In this document: positions 27,717 through 33,611 of the stretch, piece after piece
Numbering within the stretch: the stretch's first letter is position 1
Layout of the letters: each line of letters begins with the position of its first letter
Assembly (NCBI GenBank): GCA_003696975.1
Contig: RFGT01000017.1
Coordinates: 1 to 33,611, forward strand
Reading direction: 5' to 3'
From: Nitrospirota bacterium
GTDB lineage: Bacteria > Nitrospirota > Nitrospiria > Nitrospirales > UBA8639
Length of the DNA: 33,611 nucleotides
Program-made: the position numbers and the translations under genes
The notes under the pieces: model-generated
What the model saw: only the letters and a program-made list of their open reading frames with translations
Told to the model about the DNA's origin: nothing
Database searches by the model: none

Positions 27717-28006
27717 GAGCAATACTCCCGCCGCCTTTCCCGTGGAAATTCTTCACGAATTCTGAAACTTCATCATAACAGTTTGTTTCTACTGGTTCCA
27801 GGATATCAATTCCACCTTATTCCTGTGTCGAAACGAACAACAAGTTTGGGAGAAAAGCGAGATTTGTGGAGTGTAGCAAGGGTGGCGCGGGGTTTCCTGC
27901 TCATGGTGCTGATAGGTAGGGCCTTTCCTTCCCGCCTCGTTAGCATGTCCGTCTGATGGCTCAGGTCCATAGGTTTTTTTCTCTGGAGTTGCCAGTCAGA
28001 TAGAGC

Positions 28007-30799
28007 TTAGAATTCAGAGCCCCACCAACCCCGAAGCAATATGGTCATCTCGTCTGCTGATAAGGGCCGTGAACAGAGATAGCCTTGCACGTGGTGACAC
28101 CCCTGGCTTCGGAGAAAAGCCACCTGTTCAGGGGACTCTACGCCCTTCGCAATGAGGGGTCGCTGGAGCCTATGACTCAGATCGAGACAGGTGCGAAAGC
28201 CTGTAACGGCCTCAGGATTGTGAGGCAATTGTGAAACGATGGTCGAAGCGAGCTTCAAGCTATGGAGAGGAAGGGGCTCGAGTAAGCCTGCAGGAAACTC
28301 CTGGCACTCGCAATCGTCGATGATGAGTTCAAGACCTAGTGAGGCCAGTGTCGCTCCCCACGATTCCATGGAGACTCGGCGGTTCATAAAAGTGGATGCA
28401 GGAATTTCCAGTTTGATGGCCTGAGGTGCAATGTGGGTATCCGCCAGCACTTGGCGGATGACGGTGGAGTAGGCGTCCTCTTGCCCAGGGTCCACAAGGA
28501 GATTGACGGTCAAGGGGGCCTGAAAGAGTCCTTGAGCTTGCCATTGAAGGTTCTGAAGGCAAGCCGCGCGCAGGACCCATTCCTGGATTGTCATCAGGAG
28601 ATGGTGTTCTTGTGCCAAGGGAATAAATTGTTGAGGAAAGATCAGTCCCAACTCTGGATGCTGCCAGCGGATGAGGGCCTCAATCCCAATAAGCATCCCC
28701 GTGTGCAAGTTCACGAGAGGTTGGAAGTGCAAGAGAAATTCTTGCCGATTCCAGGCGTGGTGTAGGCTCCTTTGCAACAGAAGGCGTTCGAACACTTGGG
28801 CATTTAACTCGTCGGAGACAAATTGATAGCAATTCCCGCCTTTTTCCTTCGCGCGGTACATAGCCCGGTCGGCATGGGTCAATAGACTCTGAGGATCGGT
28901 GGTGTCGAGAGGATACAAAGCAATCCCTAGGCTTGCTGTGGTGGAAATTGATGTGCCAGCGAGTTCCATGGGGTGTGCGACAGCCTCGAGGACTTTGCGG
29001 GCTACGTGACCGGCATCCTGGCCCCGTTCCAAGTCCTGGAGAATCAATACAAATTCATCTCCACTCCATCGGGCCACCGTATCGGTTTCGCGTACGCAGC
29101 GACGGAGCCGCTCTGCCACAATCTTGAGCAAGACATCTCCTTGTTCGTGCCCTAAGGAATCATTGATCGGTTTGAAACGATCCAGATCGAGGAAGACCAC
29201 AGCGACATTGAGTCCATGGCGCCTGGCATGGGCCAGTGCCTGTTTGAGGCGATCGTGAAACATGGTGCGATTGGGAAGGTCCGTGACGGGGTCATAATGC
29301 GCGAGATAGAAAATCCTGGCTTCCGTTTCTTTGCGAGCCGTAATGTCCTGGTGGATGGCTACGAAATGCGTCACCTCTCCGGTTTCATTACGAAGGGGCG
29401 TGAGCACTTGCTCCACAAAAATGGTCTGTCCGTCTTTGCGTTTCTCGACGAACTCATGCCGCCACGCCTGCCCTTTTGTTTGGTGACGTCGGGCTTGCCG
29501 CAGGATCGAGCGAACTTTGCCCGATTTCAAAAATGGCGGGACGCGGCCGATGGCTTCTGCCGCGGTATGACCAGTGAGACGAGTATAGGCATCGTTGATC
29601 CACTCGATACGGCCAAAAGGGTCAGTGATCAAGATAGCATGCTCGGCGGACGCCAAGACAGCTTCTTGCAAGCGGAGGCGTTCTCGATCCTTGGCCAGCG
29701 AGAGAGTGAGTGAGAGTTGAGCGGCCAATCGTTCGAACCAGGCAATGACTCCATCATTGAAGGCCTCGCGGTGTGGCGCACTCACGGTCAGGACGCCGAG
29801 CACCTGTTTATGAGTCTTGAGGGGCACCATCAGCATGGATTGCCACCCCAGCGCGAGGGTTTGTGCTACCCAGGGTTTCCAGGCTGGATCATCGCGCTGG
29901 ACGATATATGGTGTTTGGGTGGCAAGCACGTGGTTTAAGGGATTTCCGGTTTCCGCATGCCAGTCGGGAGAGGAGTTCAGAAGAAGAGGTGCCTGGTGGC
30001 CCGCAGCAGCCAGGATGGTCAGGGCGCCATCATCTTCTTGGTGAGTGATCCAGACCAGAGGATACCCAAACAGATGGTTCAACTGCTCACAGATCTGTGT
30101 GAACAGCCCTTGAATCTCTCGCCCTTCCAGAAGTTGTTCTCCAAGGTGGCGAAAGAGTTCGTTGGCAACATGGGCCCGTTGTTCTTCAGTGATATCACGA
30201 ATCAACCAATGAATGGCCGTCACATGTCCTGCCGGTTCTCTCAAGGCTGAGGCCGTCAGAGACGCGGGGAAGGCAGGGCGCTGTTTGGGGCAGACGGTGA
30301 GGTTCCATTCATGGGCCGTCTGGCCGCGTGCGAATTGCCGGAGCACCTGCTTGAGGTGTTGGTGATCACCAGGGTGGACAAACTCATGGAGTCGCATGCC
30401 CGTCAGTTGGCTCTGTTCCATCCCGACCAATTGCGCGGCGCGCCCGTCGGCGAGATAAATGCAGCCATGCTGATCAGTAATCAGATGGCCGTCGCATGCG
30501 CGTTCCTGATAGGAGGCTCTCCCTGGCAACCGGGTCGAGAGAAAGAATAGGTTGGGAGAAAGGAGGCGTGCATGATGTGCCTGAGACGTGGTCAAGAGTT
30601 TCGCGCTGAGCTGAGAGAGTGAAGAGTAGAGATGGCTGAGCTGCGCCAAGACCGCCTGACAGTCTTCACCGGATAAATTCGCCAGAGAGGCGGGCAGGTC
30701 TTCGGCAAATTGTTGGAACGCTTGGAGTTGCGAGAGGAGTTCCTGCGCCGCATTGGTCATGCGAGTCGTTGCGGTACGGGCACGTTGTGGGTGTGGCAT
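28007..30799 (-). CDS. PAS-GAF-PAS-GGDEF-EAL c-di-GMP signalling protein
   Basis: PAS (DGHLITDQHGCIYLADGRAAQLVGME), GAF, PAS (HAILITDPFGRIEWINDAYTRLTGHTAAEAIG), GGDEF (VARWSGDEFVLILQDL with RETD I-site), EAL (IGIEALIRWQHPELGLIFPQQFIPLAQ). Confidence 0.93.
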   Translation of the reverse strand: MPHPQRARTATTRMTNAAQELLSQLQAFQQFAEDLPASLANLSGEDCQAVLAQLSHLYSSLSQLSAKLLTTSQAHHARLLSPNLFFLSTRLPGRASYQERACDGHLITDQHGCIYLADGRAAQLVGMEQSQLTGMRLHEFVHPGDHQHLKQVLRQFARGQTAHEWNLTVCPKQRPAFPASLTASALREPAGHVTAIHWLIRDITEEQRAHVANELFRHLGEQLLEGREIQGLFTQICEQLNHLFGYPLVWITHQEDDGALTILAAAGHQAPLLLNSSPDWHAETGNPLNHVLATQTPYIVQRDDPAWKPWVAQTLALGWQSMLMVPLKTHKQVLGVLTVSAPHREAFNDGVIAWFERLAAQLSLTLSLAKDRERLRLQEAVLASAEHAILITDPFGRIEWINDAYTRLTGHTAAEAIGRVPPFLKSGKVRSILRQARRHQTKGQAWRHEFVEKRKDGQTIFVEQVLTPLRNETGEVTHFVAIHQDITARKETEARIFYLAHYDPVTDLPNRTMFHDRLKQALAHARRHGLNVAVVFLDLDRFKPINDSLGHEQGDVLLKIVAERLRRCVRETDTVARWSGDEFVLILQDLERGQDAGHVARKVLEAVAHPMELAGTSISTTASLGIALYPLDTTDPQSLLTHADRAMYRAKEKGGNCYQFVSDELNAQVFERLLLQRSLHHAWNRQEFLLHFQPLVNLHTGMLIGIEALIRWQHPELGLIFPQQFIPLAQEHHLLMTIQEWVLRAACLQNLQWQAQGLFQAPLTVNLLVDPGQEDAYSTVIRQVLADTHIAPQAIKLEIPASTFMNRRVSMESWGATLASLGLELIIDDCECQEFPAGLLEPLPLHSLKLASTIVSQLPHNPEAVTGFRTCLDLSHRLQRPLIAKGVESPEQVAFLRSQGCHHVQGYLCSRPLSADEMTILLRGWWGSEF

Positions 30800-30920
30800 C
30801 TCAGTGATCCTTGATTCTTCGAGTGGAGATCCGCCAAAAGCTCGAAAGAGAAGAATGCATTAGCCCATCATTGAAGTGTTTCTGCATATCTCACGAGGAT
30901 GACTTCAGGAATGCAATGCG

Positions 30921-31718
30921 TCATTCAGGATGGGTAGGAGAAGGGCGTTCTCCCGAGATCGAAATCTCATTGGAAGATCCTTCTGGCCAAGATAGCCGCA
31001 ATATCCCTGCCTTAACATCCTCCTGGACTTGGGCATATCGTTCCGGCGTCCCGATATCGGACCAATAACCTGAAAACGGGTAGCCCCAGATTCCCGCGTC
31101 CTGCTGAAGCCATCCAATATAGGCCTCAATGATGGAAGACGGCACTCCCTTGGGAACCTTATGGAGGAAAAGCGGGTCCATGACATGGGCGCCAGCGAAC
31201 ATCCGTCGATACACAGTCGCATGTCGCGAAGCCGGACTCCGACCTTGGCCAAGGATAGTGACCACTCGACTCTGGGCGTCAGTTTCTACCACGCCCCAAC
31301 GCTCGACATGAGGGTCATCCCGCAGGGCCATCGTGGCGATTCCTCCACGGGCTCTATGGTGAGCCACCATGGCGGTGAGATTCAAGTCGAGTAGGGTGTC
31401 CCCATTAACCACAACGAACGGCTTGCCCTCGAAGAAGTCTTCGACCTGTTTGATCCCTCCACCGGTTCCTAGCAGGGTGGTCTCAAAGGAGTAACTCAGC
31501 CGCACGCCCCAGCTTGAGCCGTCGCCGAAGGCCTGTTGGATCTGGTCGGCCAGGTAATGCACGTTCACAATGATGTCGGTTAGGCCATGCCGCCGGAGAA
31601 GAAGAATATTCCAGCCTAAGAGCGGAATCCCGGCGACGGGCAGCAGCGGTTTGGGAGTGGATTGGGTGAGCGGTCGAAGACGAGTTCCCAGACCTGCGGC
31701 TAAAATCATGGCCTTCAT
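30921..31718 (-). CDS. murU: NDP-sugar nucleotidyltransferase, MurU-like
   Basis: MKAMILAAGLGTRLRPLTQSTPKPLLPVAGIPLL nucleotidyltransferase signature; immediately downstream of an AmgK-like kinase. Confidence 0.75.
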   Translation of the reverse strand: MKAMILAAGLGTRLRPLTQSTPKPLLPVAGIPLLGWNILLLRRHGLTDIIVNVHYLADQIQQAFGDGSSWGVRLSYSFETTLLGTGGGIKQVEDFFEGKPFVVVNGDTLLDLNLTAMVAHHRARGGIATMALRDDPHVERWGVVETDAQSRVVTILGQGRSPASRHATVYRRMFAGAHVMDPLFLHKVPKGVPSSIIEAYIGWLQQDAGIWGYPFSGYWSDIGTPERYAQVQEDVKAGILRLSWPEGSSNEISISGERPSPTHPE

Positions 31719-31721
31719 GAC

Positions 31722-32834
31722 TCAATGCCATTCGGGAATATAAGGCCGCAGCAACTCGTAGAGCCGGTGCAACTCGGAATATTTTTGGAGCGTGTTTTGA
31801 ACATAAGCCAATGTCCGCGGAATGTCCGCCAGAAATTTGGGATTGTGCTTGACGCGCTCGATATAGACAAACCGCCCCACGGCCTTCAGATTCCGCTGGA
31901 TGCTCGTGAAATCGAACAACCGCCGGAATGCTTCATGATCGGCCAACAGCAGTCGGTCTTGCATCTCTGCAGAAACGCTTTGCATCATCTGTTCGCGATA
32001 TCGGTCGAGAAGCATGTCTACGATCCCTTCCTCCAACCTGATATAGGAGTCGCGTAACAGTGAGGCAAGGTCATAAGTGGGAGGCCCCATCAGCGCATCT
32101 TGGAAGTCGAGTACGCCGATCTGTCCACGCGACACCATCAGGTTACGGGAATGATAGTCGCGATGGGTGAATACATAGGGTTGACTGGCCAGCCAGTGCA
32201 CGATTTTCCGGAATTCTTCACGAATTCGATGTTCTTCCCGTGTGGCCAACGGAGAGCCCTGTCGGGCGGCGATGCCATATTCGAGAAAATGATCAAATTC
32301 CCACAGAAAGAGCGATATATCGAACGAGCGGGTTAGGGCGAGGCACCGGTGGCCAAGCGAATGGGTTGCGTGAAGCTGCATGTGAACGAGCAAATCAATG
32401 GCCTGTGGATACCACGTCCGCTGGTGTTGGATATCTTTGGCGCAGGCTGTCAGTAACGATGTGTCGCCAAAGTCTTCCAGGTAGAGGAGCCCGCGTGCCT
32501 GGTCGTACCAGTAGAGCGTGGGAACGGTGATTCCTGCAGCGGAGAGGTGTCGGTGTACATTGATAAACGGCAGTTCATCGATGGGTTCAGCAGAAGTACC
32601 TATTGCCTCTTCCGAAGCCTTGAAGGCTTCCGGCTCCGCCAACTGCATGAGGATGACCGAAGGGAGCGGACTGTCATCTAGAAACAGCCGATAATAGCGG
32701 CGATTGGAGGCATCGCCGGCCAACGGGACTAGTGAGGCCGCACGTGCGGGAAACGGGAAGTGCAGGCGAACCGTCTCAGCGACAATTGGAGGAGGGGGGT
32801 CAGCGTGTGAGGCTATATCCAAGGGGTTCATCAT
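31722..32834 (-). CDS. amgK: Aminoglycoside-phosphotransferase-fold sugar kinase, AmgK-like
   Basis: LVPLAGDASNRRYYRLFLDD, YVFTHRDYHSRNLMVSRGQIGVLDFQDALMGPPTYDLASLLRDSYI. Start MMNPLD at 32834 preferred over 32993. Confidence 0.75.
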   Translation of the reverse strand: MMNPLDIASHADPPPPIVAETVRLHFPFPARAASLVPLAGDASNRRYYRLFLDDSPLPSVILMQLAEPEAFKASEEAIGTSAEPIDELPFINVHRHLSAAGITVPTLYWYDQARGLLYLEDFGDTSLLTACAKDIQHQRTWYPQAIDLLVHMQLHATHSLGHRCLALTRSFDISLFLWEFDHFLEYGIAARQGSPLATREEHRIREEFRKIVHWLASQPYVFTHRDYHSRNLMVSRGQIGVLDFQDALMGPPTYDLASLLRDSYIRLEEGIVDMLLDRYREQMMQSVSAEMQDRLLLADHEAFRRLFDFTSIQRNLKAVGRFVYIERVKHNPKFLADIPRTLAYVQNTLQKYSELHRLYELLRPYIPEWH

Positions 32835-33102
32835 ACCGGAAGCTCTTATTATAGGATGCAAGGCAGGATCTGTCACGATGGGCTGAGAACCCCAGGGCAT
32901 TGATCTGTTGCCCATGCAAGAAGTGGATTTGGATGCAACTCGTTCGCCATGCGGCGCTTGACGGTTAGTGGTCATTTTCGCGTGATGGCGCACACACGGG
33001 TAAGGTTCTGGCAGTTTGTGACCGACAAAATAAGAATGAGAACGTGTGAAAGAAGGTCACACCTCAGGACGAGGACCGCGAATCGAGAATGGAAAAGGAG
33101 AG

Positions 33103-33293
33103 CCATGGACAGCGTGTCAGGCCTTCACATCAATCCGCTCTACGCCACCACGGCGATTGGAGATCGTGACCCGGGCAGGAACCCCTCTCTGGGATCACAT
33201 CGCAGGCGGTCGAACTCCCAATCCCCAGTACCTCAGGACTCGGAATCCTCAGAACCCTCTGCTCCTACCCACCTGATTGATGTGGTAGTGTAG
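33103..33293 (+). CDS. Possible small hypothetical protein
   Basis: AAAAGGAGAGCC-ATG SD context; MDSVSGLHINPLYATTAIGDRDPG...SAPTHLIDVVV, 62 aa. Confidence 0.4.
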
Positions 33294-33579
33294 TTTGGGG
33301 GCTGTGTCCTAGTGAAACGGGGCGAAATTTTGATTGAGGACGAGCGCCGAGTTCCTATAGTCTGCCCAATGGCGTGGCAAGATGATCCCCAGAAGAGGGA
33401 AACTCTTCGCGGCGGATTTGTGCCTCGCCGAGGATTGTGCTAGGGTCGGCATCCAACATTTATTGGTCGGGGATAAATGCTTGCGACATTGCTGAAGAGA
33501 AAAAAAGACCTTTTTGAACGAATTTGAACGAACCGGGCTCAACGAAGGGAGGAGAAAAAAATGATGCGAGGGGTATGGC

Positions 33580-33611
33580 ATGAGCTATAAAAGTATCGGG
33601 GACTATGGAAT
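33580..33611 (+). CDS. Start of a possible GH15-type glycosyl hydrolase (runs off right edge)
   Basis: ATG at 33580: MSYKSIGDYGI, resembling the (I)xDYxxIGD N-terminus of bacterial GH15 glucoamylase/trehalase-like proteins. Only 10-11 residues visible. Confidence 0.4.
   Translation, partial: MSYKSIGDYG

Noticed and set aside
1-33611. CRISPR arrays, tRNA/rRNA genes, transposases or integrases
   Set aside because: No regularly spaced repeats, RNA gene signatures or transposase motifs were seen by eye.

Overview
Gene-dense bacterial chromosomal window; gene content and a Nitrospirota-like character are inference, with no taxonomic marker read. Main blocks: (1) left edge, minus strand: N-terminal part of a cation P-type ATPase, a PhoD-like phosphatase and a YihY/BrkB membrane protein. 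(2) A plus-strand TPR lipoprotein facing a complete minus-strand Tad/Flp pilus locus (flp, tadE, tadE, vWA/TadG-like, flp, cpaA, cpaB, secretin, small CpaD-position lipoprotein, cpaE, cpaF, tadB, tadC, tadD). (3) A plus-strand cassette: toroid cyclase-like protein, Tat-signal DUF362 protein, small YIDPGTGS membrane protein, NoeA-like/SAM methyltransferase, membrane sulfatase-like protein. (4) Minus strand: pal-ybgF, a secreted LamG-like protein, a PAS/GAF/PAS/GGDEF/EAL protein and an amgK-murU-like pair. (5) Right edge: possible start of a GH15-type gene. The main result is in the Tad leader (about 17.13-17.76 kb, minus strand): two tandem elements that match the GEMM-I (c-di-GMP-I) riboswitch consensus, including GNRA-capped P2 stems, the ACGCAAAGCC/GCGCAAAGCC core and the GCCGGGTT(A/G)CCG 3' core. 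The two copies differ by compensatory base-pair changes. One precedes a Shine-Dalgarno-sequestering hairpin at a tiny ORF; the other lies directly upstream of the flp pilin gene. A second structured leader with an intrinsic-terminator-like hairpin sits between cpaA and cpaB. All calls were made by eye, with no database or folding software.
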